A program made the translations under genes and the position numbers. The notes beneath the pieces were generated by a model. That model was not told where the DNA came from. It ran no database searches and worked only from the letters and a program-made list of their open reading frames with translations. This document shows, piece by piece, positions 27,945 through 37,918 of a stretch of 64,000 nt of DNA. The stretch lies in contig NZ_JAFMOF010000002.1 in assembly GCF_017349075.1 (NCBI RefSeq), positions 62,001 through 126,000 of the forward strand, read 5' to 3'. Positions within the stretch are counted from its first letter, which is position 1, and each line of letters starts with the position of its first letter. This stretch comes from Streptomyces triculaminicus (GTDB lineage Bacteria; Actinomycetota; Actinomycetes; Streptomycetales; Streptomycetaceae).

Positions 27945-28378
27945 CAGGCGGCGCGGGGCGGCCGTCACGAAGTACGGGCCGTGGCGGTCGCGCGGGCGAG
28001 CAGTCCGATGATCACCTGGACAGGGTAGGTGACGGCCCCGACCGTCAGGGCCCCGCACCGGGCGGGGTACAGCGGGTGGGATGGTCGTCCCGGTTCCCGC
28101 GGAACGCTGAAGGCATGAACTGAGGGGAAACAACCGTCTTCGGCGTGATCTGCTGTGAATGTTGCGTCAAGTTGCTCATAAGTCCAGAATTCCGCACCGG
28201 CCGTCCCGGCACGTCGGCCTGAACGGCAGACCGTATCGACCGCCGGTCGGAGATTCTCCTCGTGCCCACGCCCCATGCTGCGCGCCGGGTTGCCCTGCCC
28301 CGGTCCCATCCTCGAATCGTCCTCAGGAAGGGTGACCGGGGCCCGTCCGGGGCGGCCGCGGGCTCGTACAGTGCGTGC
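27945..28378. promoter_or_regulatory. Divergent 430-base intergenic region
   Basis: Separates the kinase from the amidohydrolase. No convincing gene is seen. A relatively AT-rich core lies at about 28115-28200, the likely promoter zone for the leftward two-component system. The rightward promoter is at 28367. Confidence 0.4.
28367..28372 (+). promoter_or_regulatory. -10 element TACAGT, probable leaderless promoter
   Basis: TACAGT ends six bases before the ATG at 28379 and no ribosome site is present, which suggests that the mRNA starts at the ATG. Confidence 0.45.
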
Positions 28379-29515
28379 ATGGCCTCCATGAACGAGAGCG
28401 CGGCGGTGCGTGACCTGCGGGAGCCGCCCGTGCTGCACATCAAGGGACGGATACTGACCGGCGCGGACCCCCTCGACGGGGTGCGCGACGAGCTGTGGGT
28501 GGTGGGCGGGCGGATCACCTTCGACCGGCCGGCCGGGGCGCGCGACGTCACCACCGTCGAGGGCTGGGTGCTGCCCGGCCTGGTGGACGCGCACTGCCAC
28601 GTCGGCCTCGACGCGCACGGCGCCGTCGACGAGGCGACCGCCGAGAAACAGGCATTGACGGAACGTCACGCCGGGGCGCTGCTGCTGCGCGACGCGGGCT
28701 CGCCCTCCGACACCCACTGGATCGACGACCGCGAGGACCTGCCCCGCATCATCCGCGCCGGCCGGCACATCGCCCGCACCCGCCGCTACATCCGCAACTA
28801 CGCGCACGAGATCGAGCCCGAGGACCTGGTGGCGTACGTGGCGCGCGAGGCGCGGCGGGGCGACGGCTGGGTCAAGCTGGTGGGCGACTGGATCGACCGC
28901 GAGACCGGCGACCTGGGGGCCTGCTGGCCGCGCGGCGAGGTCGAGGCCGCCATCGCCGAGGCGCACCGGCTGGGCGCCCGCGTCACCGCCCACTGCTTCG
29001 CCGAGGAGACCCTCGCACCGCTGGTGGAGGCGGGCATCGACTGCATCGAGCACGCCACCGGGCTGACCGAGGAGACGATCCCGCTCTTCGCCGAGCGCGG
29101 CGTGGCCATCGTGCCGACGCTGGTCAACATCGCCACCTTCCCCCGCCTCGCGGCCAGCGGCGAGGGCAAGTTCCCCCGCTGGGCGGACCACATGCGCCGG
29201 CTCCACGAGCGGCGCTACGCAACCGTGGGCGCCGCCTACGACGCCGGCATCCCCGTCTACGTCGGCACGGACGCGGGCGGTTCGCTGCCCCACGGACTGG
29301 TCGCCCAGGAGGTGGCCGAGCTGGTCACGGCCGGCATACCGGCGGCGGCCGCGCTGTCGGCCGCGACCTGGGGCGCACGCGCGTGGCTGGGCCGGCCCGG
29401 GATCGAGGAGGGCGCACCCGCGGACCTCGTGGTGTACGAGGCCGACCCGCGCGCCGACGTACGCGTCCTGGGCGCCCCGCGCCGGGTGGTGCTGAGGGGG
29501 CGCGTGGTGAGCTGA
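28379..29515 (+). CDS. Imidazolonepropionase-like metal-dependent amidohydrolase
   Basis: A 378-residue amidohydrolase superfamily enzyme with a flanking beta-sandwich (PPVLHIKGRILTG at the start, VVLRGRVVS at the end). The metal-site set is complete: LVDAHCHVG (HxH, about residue 78), VKLVGDW with the bridging Lys, TAHCFAEE, CIEHATG and YVGTDAGG with the catalytic Asp. This is the imidazolonepropionase/prolidase-like cluster, acting on an amide or cyclic imide that cannot be named. A second ATG lies three codons in. It ends 18 bases before the convergent cobC-like gene. Confidence 0.9.
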   Translation: MASMNESAAVRDLREPPVLHIKGRILTGADPLDGVRDELWVVGGRITFDRPAGARDVTTVEGWVLPGLVDAHCHVGLDAHGAVDEATAEKQALTERHAGALLLRDAGSPSDTHWIDDREDLPRIIRAGRHIARTRRYIRNYAHEIEPEDLVAYVAREARRGDGWVKLVGDWIDRETGDLGACWPRGEVEAAIAEAHRLGARVTAHCFAEETLAPLVEAGIDCIEHATGLTEETIPLFAERGVAIVPTLVNIATFPRLAASGEGKFPRWADHMRRLHERRYATVGAAYDAGIPVYVGTDAGGSLPHGLVAQEVAELVTAGIPAAAALSAATWGARAWLGRPGIEEGAPADLVVYEADPRADVRVLGAPRRVVLRGRVVS

Positions 29516-29533
29516 ACCGGCGGCCGACGGGCC

Positions 29534-30589
29534 TCAGCCGACGGTGGTCAGCGCCTCCTCCAGGGCGGCGGCGAAGCGGTCCGTCGTCGCGCGGTCCCGT
29601 ACCGCCAGCCGCAGATAGTCCGGCCCCAGGCCCGGGAACGTGTCGCCCCGGCGCACCGCGAAGCCCAGGCCGCGCAGCCGTGTCCGCACGGCCGCGGCCC
29701 GGGGCAGCCGGATCAGCACGAACGGCCCGGCCGCCGGCCCGTACACGGTCACCTCGGCGAACTCCGCGAGGCGCAGCTGCAGATGGGCCCGGTCGGCGGC
29801 GATCCGGTCCGCGGCCGCAGCCGCCTCGGCCAGGGCCGGGGCCGCGCTGCACGCCTCCGCCGCCGCCAGCGCCGGCGAGGACACCGGCCACAGCGGCTGG
29901 GCCCGCTCGAGCCGGGCGATCTTGCCGGGCGAGGCCAGCACGTACCCGACGCGCAGCCCCGCCAGCCCCCAGGTCTTGGTGAGGCTGCGCAGCACGATCA
30001 GCCCCGGCAGGTCCGTACGGGCGGCCAGCGACTCCCGCTCGCCGGGCACGGCGTCCATGAACGCCTCGTCCACGACCAGGATCCGCCCCGGCCGGGCGAG
30101 GCGCGCCAGCGCGCGGGCGGGGTGCAGCACCGAGGTCGGGTTGGTGGGGTTGCCCACGATCACCAGGTCCGCGTCCCCGGGCACGGCCCGCGGATCGAAG
30201 CGGAACCCGTCCGCCGCGTCGAGCACCACGCGCTCCACCGTGTGCCCGGCGTCCCGCAGCGCCGCCTCCGGCTCGGTGAACTGCGGATGCACCACCACCG
30301 GCCGCCGCACCGGCAGCGCCCGGGCCAGCAGCACGAACGCCTCGGCCGCACCCGCCGTCAGCAACACCCGTTCCTCCGGCAGCCCGTGGCGCGCTGCCAC
30401 CGCCCGCCGGGCCGCCCGGCCGTCGGGGTACGCGGCGAGCGAGCCGAGCGAGCCGGCTATGTGCTCGCGCAGCCACAGCGGGGGCGTACCGGCCCGCACA
30501 TTGACCGCGAGGTCCGTCAGTTCCGCGCCCATGCCGCGTACTTCGGCGTCTCCGTGGTGCCGCAGGTCGGGCTCGGTCGATTCGTGCAT
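29534..30589 (-). CDS. CobC-like PLP aminotransferase/decarboxylase (histidinol-phosphate aminotransferase fold)
   Basis: A 351-residue fold-type I PLP enzyme. TAGAAEAFVLLARAL binds the cofactor phosphate, the motif NPTNPTSVL and DEAFMDAVPGE follow, and the Schiff-base Lys is in RSLTKTWGLAGLRVGY. As the last gene of the cobalamin operon it is probably the L-threonine-O-3-phosphate decarboxylase (CobC/CobD type) making aminopropanol phosphate for the nucleotide loop; by sequence alone it could be a histidinol-phosphate aminotransferase. The ATG at 30589 lies 34 bases behind the cobE-like gene. Confidence 0.82.
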   Translation of the reverse strand: MHESTEPDLRHHGDAEVRGMGAELTDLAVNVRAGTPPLWLREHIAGSLGSLAAYPDGRAARRAVAARHGLPEERVLLTAGAAEAFVLLARALPVRRPVVVHPQFTEPEAALRDAGHTVERVVLDAADGFRFDPRAVPGDADLVIVGNPTNPTSVLHPARALARLARPGRILVVDEAFMDAVPGERESLAARTDLPGLIVLRSLTKTWGLAGLRVGYVLASPGKIARLERAQPLWPVSSPALAAAEACSAAPALAEAAAAADRIAADRAHLQLRLAEFAEVTVYGPAAGPFVLIRLPRAAAVRTRLRGLGFAVRRGDTFPGLGPDYLRLAVRDRATTDRFAAALEEALTTVG

Positions 30590-30623
30590 GCGATAGACGG
30601 TACTGAGGGCGCGTGCGCGGCGT

Positions 30624-31001
30624 TCACGCGGGGCGGCGCGCGACGGCCGCCGTGACGTGCGCGGACTTCCGTTTCGGCACGGCGAGGACCGCCCCCGGGC
30701 CGGCCGCCACCAGCGCGGCCGCCTCGGCGACACCGGGCGTTCCCAGCGCCCTGCGGGCCACCTCGGAAGGATGCGGGACCGGCTGCGCGGCGAGGACCGC
30801 CGGGGCGTAGGCGGTCAGGGGCACGCCCAGGCGCGCGGCCGCCTCCAGCAGCCCCGGCTCGGCGGCCCGCGCCTCCACGGTGGCCAGGACGGCGACCGTG
30901 CCTCCGCCGGCCTCCGCCAGGACGCCGCTGACCAGGGCGAGCACCTCGTCGGCGGCCACGTCACGGCACGCGCCGACGCCGACGCAGAGCGCGGCGCTCA
31001 C
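30624..31001 (-). CDS. CobE/CbiG C-terminal-domain protein
   Basis: A 125-residue small protein beginning VSAALCVGVGACRDV, with the GVGA.. start and VPLTAYAPAVLAAQPVPHPSEVARRALGTPGVAEAAAL body of the CbiG C-terminal/CobE family. In the aerobic pathway CobE and in the anaerobic one CbiG act early in corrin ring synthesis. Its GTG overlaps the cobB stop by four bases. Finding it among late-pathway genes is a little unusual. Confidence 0.82.
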   Translation of the reverse strand: MSAALCVGVGACRDVAADEVLALVSGVLAEAGGGTVAVLATVEARAAEPGLLEAAARLGVPLTAYAPAVLAAQPVPHPSEVARRALGTPGVAEAAALVAAGPGAVLAVPKRKSAHVTAAVARRPA

Positions 31002-32392
31002 CGCGCGGCCGCCGCCGCGGCCACGAACCGCGCCGCCGTGCCGGGGGCTCCCGCCCAGTGGACGTGCAGGTACGAGGCGTGCACGCCGCCCTGCGCGAAG
31101 CCCTCCACCCGGCGCGCCGGGTGGGTGATCCCCCAGGCCGGGACGGCCCCGGCGGCCGGATCGGTCACCGTGCGGTGGAACTCGTGCCCGCGGACGCGGG
31201 TGCCGGCGGCGGCGAGCGGATTGTCGGCGATCGCCACGGCCTCGCGGTAGCCGAGGGTGAGGCGCTCGCTCATGCGGGCGTCCGTCGGCAGGACACCGCA
31301 CATCGGCTTCCCGTCGAGGGTGCGGGAGAGATAGAGCAGGCCCGCGCACTCGGCGGCGATCGGTGCGCCGCCGGCCGCGAGGGCGGCCACGGCTTCGCGG
31401 AGGGGCTCGTTGGCGGAGAGCTCCGGGGCGTACATCTCGGGGAAGCCGCCGCCGATGACGAGGCCGGCGGTGCGTTCCGGCAGGGCCTCGTCGCGGAGGG
31501 GGTCGAAGGTGACGACCTCCGCGCCGGCTGCGCGCAGCAGTTCCGTGTGCTCGGCGTACGAGAAGGTGAATGCCGGACCGCCGGCTACGGCGATCACGGG
31601 GGCACCGTTCGGGTGCGGCCCGGTGGTCGGGTTGTGCCCCTGCGGAACGCCTGCCCACGAACCGGTGGGCTCCCACTCCGGGCCCTCCACCGGCGGCGCA
31701 CTGTGCGCCAGAGCCAGCAGCCGCTCCAGGTCGCAGCCTTCCCGTACGCGCGCGGCGAACTCCGCCACCGCGTCGACCGCCTCGGCCTGCCGCTCGGCGA
31801 CCGGTACGAGCCCCAGGTGCCGGGACGGCGTGTGCACCGGGGCCGCCCGCCGCACCGCGCCCAGGACCTCGACCCCCGACTCGTCCAGGGCCTCCCGCAG
31901 CAGCGCCTCGTGACGGTCGGAGCCGACCTTGTTGAGGATCACCCCCGCGACCCGGACCTCCGGATCCCAGGAGGCGAAGCCGTGGACCAGCGCCGCCACC
32001 GACCGCGACTGCGACGACGCGTCGACGACCAGGACGACCGGCGCCCGCAGCAGCTTCGCCACGTGCGCCGTCGACGCCAGCTCGCCCTGCCCGGCCGCCC
32101 CGTCGTACAGGCCCATGGCGCCCTCGACGACGGCCAGGTCACAGCCCGCTGCCCCGTGCAGGAACAGCGGGGCGATCCGCTCCGGGCCGCACAGGAAGGA
32201 GTCCAGGTTGCGGCCCGGGCGGCCCGTCGCCAGGGAGTGGTACCCCGGGTCGATGTAGTCCGGCCCGACCTTGTGCGGGGACACCGCGAGCCCCGCGTCC
32301 GCGAACGCCCGCATCAGGCCCGTGGCCACGGTGGTCTTGCCGCTGCCGGACGCCGGCGCGGCGATGACCAGCCGGGGGATGCGCGTACTCAC
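30998..32392 (-). CDS. cobB: Cobyrinic acid a,c-diamide synthase
   Basis: A 464-residue glutamine-dependent amidase that amidates the a and c side chains of (hydrogeno)byrinic acid. The N-terminal ATPase has the modified P-loop APASGSGKTTVATG (about residue 14) and VVEGAMGLYDG. The C-terminal glutamine amidotransferase domain has the nucleophile Cys in AAECAGLLYLSRTL and the His in VRGHEFHRT. Two adjacent GTG codons are possible starts (32395, 32392). The second gives the standard GTGA overlap with cobO and is preferred. Confidence 0.93.
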   Translation of the reverse strand: MSTRIPRLVIAAPASGSGKTTVATGLMRAFADAGLAVSPHKVGPDYIDPGYHSLATGRPGRNLDSFLCGPERIAPLFLHGAAGCDLAVVEGAMGLYDGAAGQGELASTAHVAKLLRAPVVLVVDASSQSRSVAALVHGFASWDPEVRVAGVILNKVGSDRHEALLREALDESGVEVLGAVRRAAPVHTPSRHLGLVPVAERQAEAVDAVAEFAARVREGCDLERLLALAHSAPPVEGPEWEPTGSWAGVPQGHNPTTGPHPNGAPVIAVAGGPAFTFSYAEHTELLRAAGAEVVTFDPLRDEALPERTAGLVIGGGFPEMYAPELSANEPLREAVAALAAGGAPIAAECAGLLYLSRTLDGKPMCGVLPTDARMSERLTLGYREAVAIADNPLAAAGTRVRGHEFHRTVTDPAAGAVPAWGITHPARRVEGFAQGGVHASYLHVHWAGAPGTAARFVAAAAAAR

Positions 32393-32988
32393 CACTCGAT
32401 GCCCCGCTGGCCCTTCTGACCGGTGTCCATCGGGTGCTTGACCTTGGTCATGTCCGTCACCAGGTCGGCGAACTCCACCAGCTTCTCCGGGGCGTTGCGG
32501 CCGGTGATGACGACGTGCTGGGTGCCCGGCCGGTCGCGCAGCACCTCGATCACCTCGTCGGTGTCGATCCAGCCCCAGTGCATCGGATAGGCGAACTCGT
32601 CCAGCACGTAGAGCTTGTACTTCTCCGCGGCCAGGTCCCGCTTGACCTGCTCCCAGCCCTCGCGGGCCTTCTCCTCGTTGGACAGCTCACTGTCGCGCTG
32701 GATCCAGGACCAGCCCTCGCCCATCTTGTGCCAGTCGACCGCCCCGCCCTCGCCGGAGGCGCCCAGCACGCGCAGCGCGTTCTCCTCGCCGACCTTCCAC
32801 TTCGCCGACTTCACGAACTGGAACACCCCGATCGGCCAGCCCTGGTTCCACGCCCGCAGCGCCAGGCCGAAGGCCGCCGTCGACTTGCCCTTGCCGGTGC
32901 CGGTGTGGACGAAGACCAGCGGCCTGTTGCGCCGCTGACGCGTGGTGAGCCCGTCGTCCGGTACGACGGTCGGCTGTCCCTTGGGCAT
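32389..32988 (-). CDS. cobO: Cob(I)yrinic acid a,c-diamide adenosyltransferase
   Basis: A 199-residue CobO/BtuR/CobA-type corrinoid adenosyltransferase that attaches the 5'-deoxyadenosyl group to cobalt. The P-loop VHTGTGKGKSTAAFGLALRA lies near residue 27, KLYVLDEFAYPMHWGWI holds the Walker B-like motif, and HVVITGRNAPEKL is conserved. It overlaps cobB by four bases and the chelatase-like gene by one, so translation in this part of the operon is tightly coupled. Confidence 0.94.
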   Translation of the reverse strand: MPKGQPTVVPDDGLTTRQRRNRPLVFVHTGTGKGKSTAAFGLALRAWNQGWPIGVFQFVKSAKWKVGEENALRVLGASGEGGAVDWHKMGEGWSWIQRDSELSNEEKAREGWEQVKRDLAAEKYKLYVLDEFAYPMHWGWIDTDEVIEVLRDRPGTQHVVITGRNAPEKLVEFADLVTDMTKVKHPMDTGQKGQRGIEW

Positions 32989-35102
32989 TACGCGGCCCTC
33001 CTCGAGTTCGTGTTCCGTACGGTACGCACCCCGCGTACGAGAGTGGCGACGCTGTCGGCGCGCAGTTCCTCGAGCATCACGACCGGCCCGCCCAGCGCCC
33101 GGCCCAGCTCGCCCGCGAGCCCGAGCCGCACCGGCCCCGCCTCGCAGTCCACGACGACCGACGCCGTGCCCTCGCCGGCCAGCAGCCCCGCCGCCCGCGC
33201 GGCCCGTGCCAGCGGCTCGGGACCACCGGTGGCCCGGCCGTCCGTCACCACCACCAGCAGCGGCCGGCGCGACGGGTCGCGCATCCGCTCCACCCGCAGC
33301 ACCTCACGCGCCTGCAGCAGCCCGGCGGCCAGCGGCGTACGACCGCCGGTCGGCAGCTTCTCCAGCCGCGCCGCGCCCGCCTCCACCGACGACGTCGGCG
33401 GCAGCGCCACCTCCGCGCCGGAGCCCCGGAAGGTGATCATGCCGATCTTGTCCCGGCGCTGGTACGCGTCCATCAGCAGCGACAGCACCGCGCCCTTGAC
33501 GGCGCTCATCCGCTTGCGCGCCGCCATGGAACCGGAGGCGTCGACCACGAACAGCACCAGATTGCCCTCGCGGCCCTCGCGCACCGCCTCGCGCAGATCG
33601 TCACGGCGCACCACCAGGCCCGGCCCACTGCGCCCGCGCGCCCGCTGGTGCGGGGCGGCGGCCTGCACGGTCGCCGCGAGGTGCAGCCTGCCCAGCGCCC
33701 CGCCCCGGGGGCGGCGCGCCCCCGTGGTGCGCCCGTGCGCGGTCAGGGCGCGCGAGCGGCGCCCGTCGGCGCCCTCGCCCAGCCCGGGCACGTCGAACCT
33801 GCGGGCCCGGAACGGGTCGGCCGCGGCCACGGCGGCGGCCTCGGGGGCCTCACCGCCGCTGCCGGGTGCCCCCTCCGGAGCGCTCGAGCCCTCCTGGGGC
33901 GCGGGCGAGCCGGAGTCCTGCCGCTGCCCCGGCACGTCGGGGGCGGCGTCCGCCCGCTCCGGCCCGTCCTGCGGCCGTCCACCGTCGGGACCGCCGTCGC
34001 CCGGGCCGCCGCCGTCCGGACCGTCGCCGTCCGGACCGTCGCCGTCCGGGCCCTCGGGCTCCGGGTCCGGCTCGGGCTCGGGCTCGTCGTCCTCGAATCC
34101 GTTGAGGATCTCGTCCAGCCGGTCCTCGTCCAGGCCGGGGGCATCGAAGGGGTTGCGGCGGCGCCGGTGCGGCAGCGACAGCAGCGCCGCCTGCCGGACG
34201 TCCGCCGTCGTCACGTCCGTACGCCCCGCCCACGCGGCCAGCGCGGACGCGGTGCGCGCGGTGACGATGTCCGCGCGCATGCCGTCCACCTCGAAGCCGG
34301 CGCACACCGCCGCGATCCGGCGCAGCGCGCCGTCACCGAGCCGTACGTCCGGCAGCAGCGCCCGCGCGGCGGCGATGCGCTCGCGCAGCGCGTCCTCCTC
34401 GGCGGCCCACTTGGCGGCGAACGCCGCCGGGTCCTCGTCGTAGGCGAGGCGGCGGCGGACGACCTCGACACGCTCCTCGGTCTCCCGCGAGGCCGCGACC
34501 TCCACGGTCAGACCGAAGCGGTCCAGCAGCTGCGGACGCAGCTCACCCTCCTCGGGGTTCATGGTGCCGACGAGGAGGAAGCGGGACGCGTGACGGACGG
34601 AGACGCCCTCACGTTCCACGTAGGAGGCGCCGGTCGCCGCCGCGTCGAGGAGTGCGTCCACCAGGTGGTCGCCCAGGAGGTTGACCTCGTCGACGTACAG
34701 CACGCCGCGGTGGGCGGCGGCCAGCAGGCCCGGCTCGAACGCCTTCACGCCCTCGGACAGCGCGCGCTCGATATCGAGGGCGCCCACGAGCCGGTCCTCG
34801 GAGGCGCCGACGGGCAGTTCGACCATGCGGGCGGGGCGGACCTCCGGCGCCTCGCCGACCTCGTGCGGCCCGTCCGGGCACGAGGGGTCGGGGGCCGCGG
34901 GGTCGCAGGAGAACCGGCAGTCGGGGACCGTCACGACGTCGGGCAGCAGCGTGGCAAGGGCCCTGACTGTCGTCGTCTTGGCCGTGCCTTTCTCGCCGCG
35001 CACGAGGACGCCGCCCACCGAGGGCGAGACGGCGTTGAGCAGCAGCGCCAGCCGCAAGCTGTCCATGCCGACGACCGCGGCGAAGGGATAAGAGGTGCTC
35101 AT
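32988..35102 (-). CDS. Putative Mg/Co-chelatase with fused AAA+ and VWA domains (ChlI-ChlD type)
   Basis: A 704-residue protein joining two chelatase subunits. The N-terminal AAA+ domain (1-340) has Walker [12 protein letters not shown], Walker [11 protein letters not shown] and [21 protein letters not shown] disordered acidic linker (about 350-430) has DNA-level tandem repeats of 15 bases at about 34013-34051 coding GPDGD units. The C-terminal von Willebrand A domain has the MIDAS motif [14 protein letters not shown] and TDGRATGG. In this operon a role in cobalt insertion is plausible, but the large CobN/ChlH subunit is not here. Such proteins also occur in cobalamin clusters without known activity. 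Confidence 0.88.
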   Translation of the reverse strand: MSTSYPFAAVVGMDSLRLALLLNAVSPSVGGVLVRGEKGTAKTTTVRALATLLPDVVTVPDCRFSCDPAAPDPSCPDGPHEVGEAPEVRPARMVELPVGASEDRLVGALDIERALSEGVKAFEPGLLAAAHRGVLYVDEVNLLGDHLVDALLDAAATGASYVEREGVSVRHASRFLLVGTMNPEEGELRPQLLDRFGLTVEVAASRETEERVEVVRRRLAYDEDPAAFAAKWAAEEDALRERIAAARALLPDVRLGDGALRRIAAVCAGFEVDGMRADIVTARTASALAAWAGRTDVTTADVRQAALLSLPHRRRRNPFDAPGLDEDRLDEILNGFEDDEPEPEPDPEPEGPDGDGPDGDGPDGGGPGDGGPDGGRPQDGPERADAAPDVPGQRQDSGSPAPQEGSSAPEGAPGSGGEAPEAAAVAAADPFRARRFDVPGLGEGADGRRSRALTAHGRTTGARRPRGGALGRLHLAATVQAAAPHQRARGRSGPGLVVRRDDLREAVREGREGNLVLFVVDASGSMAARKRMSAVKGAVLSLLMDAYQRRDKIGMITFRGSGAEVALPPTSSVEAGAARLEKLPTGGRTPLAAGLLQAREVLRVERMRDPSRRPLLVVVTDGRATGGPEPLARAARAAGLLAGEGTASVVVDCEAGPVRLGLAGELGRALGGPVVMLEELRADSVATLVRGVRTVRNTNSRRAA

Positions 35103-35157
35103 GCGCTGATCGCTCCTTCGAGTGGCTCTCGGATTGCCTCGGGGCCGTGCGCGGTGC

Positions 35158-36678
35158 TCACGGCGCCCCCGGTGGGATGAAGGGGGCGCCGGCCGGCACC
35201 CCGTCCTCGATCAAGCGCAGCAGCGCATCCGTATCCGCGTGCTCCTCGATCAGGTCGCCCAGCCGGTCGAGCTGTTCCTCGCGCAGTGCCGCGAACGACG
35301 TGTCCGGCGCCGGGACGAACGCCCGTCCGGCCGCCTGTGCGACCCGGCGCAGGAACGCCCGGCGGAAGCCGTCGCTCTCGAGGGAGCCGTGCCAGTGGGT
35401 GCCCCAGACGGCGCCGACCCGGCAGCCGTCGAGGAACGGCTCGTCGCCGCCGTGGACGTCCGCGACGCCGTGGTGGATCTCGTAGCCCTCCACCCGTTCG
35501 CCCAGGGCGGTGCCCACCGGCCTCGCCAGGGTCTTCTCCGCGGCGAAGCGTACGCGTACGGGCAGCAGGCCGAGGCCCTCGACCACGCCGGCGCGGGACT
35601 CCACCTCGTCCTCGATCCGCTCGCCCAGCAGCTGGAAGCCGCCGCAGACGCCCAGTACCGGGCGGCCCTCCGCCGCGCGGCGGGCGAGCGCGTCGGCGAG
35701 GCCGCGTTCGCGCAGCCACGCCAGCGCGCGGACCGTGCCGCGCGTACCCGGTACGACCACGAGGTCGGCGTCGGCGAGCTCCTCGGGCCGGTCCACGAAG
35801 CGCACCACGACGCCCGGTTCGGCCGCGAGGGCGTCCACGTCGGTGAAGTTGGACATCAGCGGCACCGCGCACACCGCCACCCGCAGCACGTCGGCGCCGT
35901 GCGGTGAGGCCACCACCGATTCGCGGACGGCGCCGCGCAGCGAGACGCGCAGGCCGTCCTCCTCGTCGATGCCCAGGCCGTGGGTGAAGGGCAGCACGCC
36001 GAACGTCCGCCGGCCCGTCAGGTCGCGCAGCATGTCCAGGCCGGGCTCCAGCAGGCTCACGTCGCCCCGGAACTTGTTGACGATGTAGCCCGCTATCAGT
36101 TCCTGGTCCTCGGGCGAGAGCAGCGCCGTGGTGCCGAAGAAGGAGGCGAAGACGCCGCCCCGGTCGATGTCGCCGACGACGACCACGGGCAGCCGGCCGG
36201 CCCGCGCGATGCCCATGTTGACGATGTCGCTGCGCCGCAGGTTGATCTCCGCCGGGCTGCCGGCGCCCTCGCAGATGACCGCGTCGTGCGTACGCCGCAG
36301 CTCCTCCAGGCACTCCGTCACCGTGCCGAACAACTGCTCCTGGCGGCCCGCGTGATAGCCGCGCGCGCTGAGCTCGCCCACCGGCTTGCCCATCAGGACG
36401 ACCTGGCTGCTGCGGTCGCCGCCGGGCTTGAGCAGCACCGGGTTCATGAGCGCGCTGGGCTCGACGCGCGCGGCCGCGGCCTGCATGGCCTGCGCGCGCC
36501 CTATCTCCGCGCCCTCGCGCGTGACGTACGAGTTGAGCGACATGTTCTGCGCCTTGAACGGCGCGACCTTGACGCCCTTGCGGACCAGCCAGCGGCAGAT
36601 CCCGGCGGTCACCACGCTCTTGCCCGCGTCGGAGGTCGTGCCGGCCACCAGCAGGCCCCCGCCCCTCCCAGCTGTCAC
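35158..36678 (-). CDS. cobQ: Cobyric acid synthase
   Basis: A 506-residue glutamine-dependent enzyme that amidates the b, d, e and g side chains of adenosylcobyrinic acid diamide. The N-terminal ATPase starts [23 protein letters not shown], then [15 protein letters not shown] and [15 protein letters not shown]. The amidotransferase part has the Cys in [13 protein letters not shown] and His in GYEIHHG. GTG 36678 overlaps the cbiB stop by four bases. A 55-base gap precedes the chelatase-like gene, with no terminator, so one operon is likely. Confidence 0.95.
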   Translation of the reverse strand: MTAGRGGGLLVAGTTSDAGKSVVTAGICRWLVRKGVKVAPFKAQNMSLNSYVTREGAEIGRAQAMQAAAARVEPSALMNPVLLKPGGDRSSQVVLMGKPVGELSARGYHAGRQEQLFGTVTECLEELRRTHDAVICEGAGSPAEINLRRSDIVNMGIARAGRLPVVVVGDIDRGGVFASFFGTTALLSPEDQELIAGYIVNKFRGDVSLLEPGLDMLRDLTGRRTFGVLPFTHGLGIDEEDGLRVSLRGAVRESVVASPHGADVLRVAVCAVPLMSNFTDVDALAAEPGVVVRFVDRPEELADADLVVVPGTRGTVRALAWLRERGLADALARRAAEGRPVLGVCGGFQLLGERIEDEVESRAGVVEGLGLLPVRVRFAAEKTLARPVGTALGERVEGYEIHHGVADVHGGDEPFLDGCRVGAVWGTHWHGSLESDGFRRAFLRRVAQAAGRAFVPAPDTSFAALREEQLDRLGDLIEEHADTDALLRLIEDGVPAGAPFIPPGAP

Positions 36679-37634
36679 CGACAACGCTTCCTCCTCGTCA
36701 CGGTCGCCACGACCGTTCTCGTCAGCAGGGCCGTTCCCAGGGCCAGGACCGACACCCGGCGCGAGAGCCGCACCGCGCGTTCGACGTCCACGACCTCGAC
36801 CGGCCGGTTCTCCGCGCCCAGGACGGGGCGGTGTTCGACGCGGCCCGCGTAGGCGAGGGTGCCGCCGAGGCGCACCCCGAGCGCCCCGGCGAAGGCGGCC
36901 TCGACGGGGCCGGCGTTGGGGCTGGGGTGGCGGGAGGCGTCGCGGCGGGCGACGCGCAGGGCGCCGCGCGGGTCGGGGCCCGCGAGGACGGCGAGGGCGG
37001 CGGTGAGCCGGGCGCCGGGCCAGCCGGCGACGTCGTCGAGGCGGGCGGAGGCCCAGCCGAACCGGCGGTAGCGCGCGGACTTGTGGCCGACCATGGCGTC
37101 GAGGGTGTTCACGGCGCGGAAGCCCACCAGCCCGGGCACGCCGCCGAGGGCTCCCCACACCAGCGCGCCCACGACGGCGTCGGAGGTGTTCTCGGCGACG
37201 GACTCCACGACCGCGCGCGCGATCTGCTGCTCGTCCAGGGCCTGCGGATCGCGGCCGCACAGGTGGGGCAGCCGCTTCCGGGCGGCCGCCAGGTCGCCGG
37301 CGGCGAGCGCCCCGCCGACGGCGCGCGCCTCGCGGCCCAGCGATGTGCCGCCCAGGACGGCCCAGGTGGCGGCGGCGGTCAGGGCGACGCGCGCGGCAGG
37401 GGAGGGGCGTGCGGTACGGGCCAGCAGCCCGGCGCCGGCCACGGCGCCGCCCGCGCACAGCAGGGTGTGCAGGGCGCCGGTGCCGCGATGGTCGCGCCAC
37501 AGGCGCTGTTCGACGGCGTGGGCGGCGCGCCCGAAGGCGGCCACGGGATGGCCGCGGCGGGGGTCGCCGAAGAGGAGGTCACCGGCGAAGCCGAGGGCCG
37601 CACCGCACGCGAAACCGAGGTGATCGGCGCGCAT
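36675..37634 (-). CDS. cobD: Adenosylcobinamide-phosphate synthase (CbiB/CobD)
   Basis: A 319-residue membrane protein that attaches aminopropanol (phosphate) to adenosylcobyric acid. It begins with the family motif [20 protein letters not shown], and [26 protein letters not shown] and [30 protein letters not shown] are characteristic. Several hydrophobic segments are present. It is the first gene of the operon. Its ATG (37634) lies three bases after the stop of a 21-codon leader frame and about 100 bases after a cobalamin riboswitch. Confidence 0.94.
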   Translation of the reverse strand: MRADHLGFACGAALGFAGDLLFGDPRRGHPVAAFGRAAHAVEQRLWRDHRGTGALHTLLCAGGAVAGAGLLARTARPSPAARVALTAAATWAVLGGTSLGREARAVGGALAAGDLAAARKRLPHLCGRDPQALDEQQIARAVVESVAENTSDAVVGALVWGALGGVPGLVGFRAVNTLDAMVGHKSARYRRFGWASARLDDVAGWPGARLTAALAVLAGPDPRGALRVARRDASRHPSPNAGPVEAAFAGALGVRLGGTLAYAGRVEHRPVLGAENRPVEVVDVERAVRLSRRVSVLALGTALLTRTVVATVTRRKRCR

Positions 37635-37637
37635 CGG

Positions 37638-37703
37638 TCAGGCCGCCGTCGTGCCTCGGCGGAAGGGGGGCTCACTGTCGGACGGTATGCGGCGGCCGGG
37701 CAT
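37638..37703 (-). CDS. Possible 21-residue leader peptide between riboswitch and cbiB
   Basis: An ATG at 37703 opens a 21-codon frame (MPGRRIPSDSEPPFRRGTTAA) whose TGA ends three bases before the cbiB ATG. AGTGAGG lies about ten bases upstream of its start, whereas cbiB itself has no ribosome site. Translation of cbiB may therefore depend on ribosomes finishing this leader. It could also be a chance frame. Confidence 0.4.
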   Translation of the reverse strand: MPGRRIPSDSEPPFRRGTTAA

Positions 37704-37734
37704 GGCGATGTGTCCTCACTCAGGGTCCGCGCCC

Positions 37735-37918
37735 TGGCTCGACGTGACCGGCGACCAGAGTCTCCTGGCTCCCGGATCGACGTCGCTCCGGCCTTCCAGC
37801 CCGCGGGGCGGGCCGTGGCCCTCGGTGGAGGACGCTCCCCGGTGACAGTGGCGGGACCGCGCCGGATTCACACCGGCTTCCTCTGCTGTCGCCGTTTGGC
37901 TCCGGAAGTGCACCACGG
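37735..37918 (-). ncRNA. Cobalamin riboswitch
   Basis: Read on the minus strand, the region has the hallmarks of a B12 riboswitch. GGAAGCCGGTG and GAATCCGGCGCGGTCCCGC are followed by the CCACTGT core (plus-strand 37844-37881), and later the B12 box AGCCAGGAGAC (37760-37770). The GGTGC start near 37910-37918 would form P1 with the 3' end. It precedes cbiB and so controls the whole cobalamin operon. The ends are approximate. Confidence 0.9.

Noticed and set aside
34013..34051. 15-base tandem repeats considered as a CRISPR-like or regulatory array.
   Set aside because: They lie inside the chelatase-like gene, are in frame and encode a Gly/Pro/Asp linker; no spacers are present.
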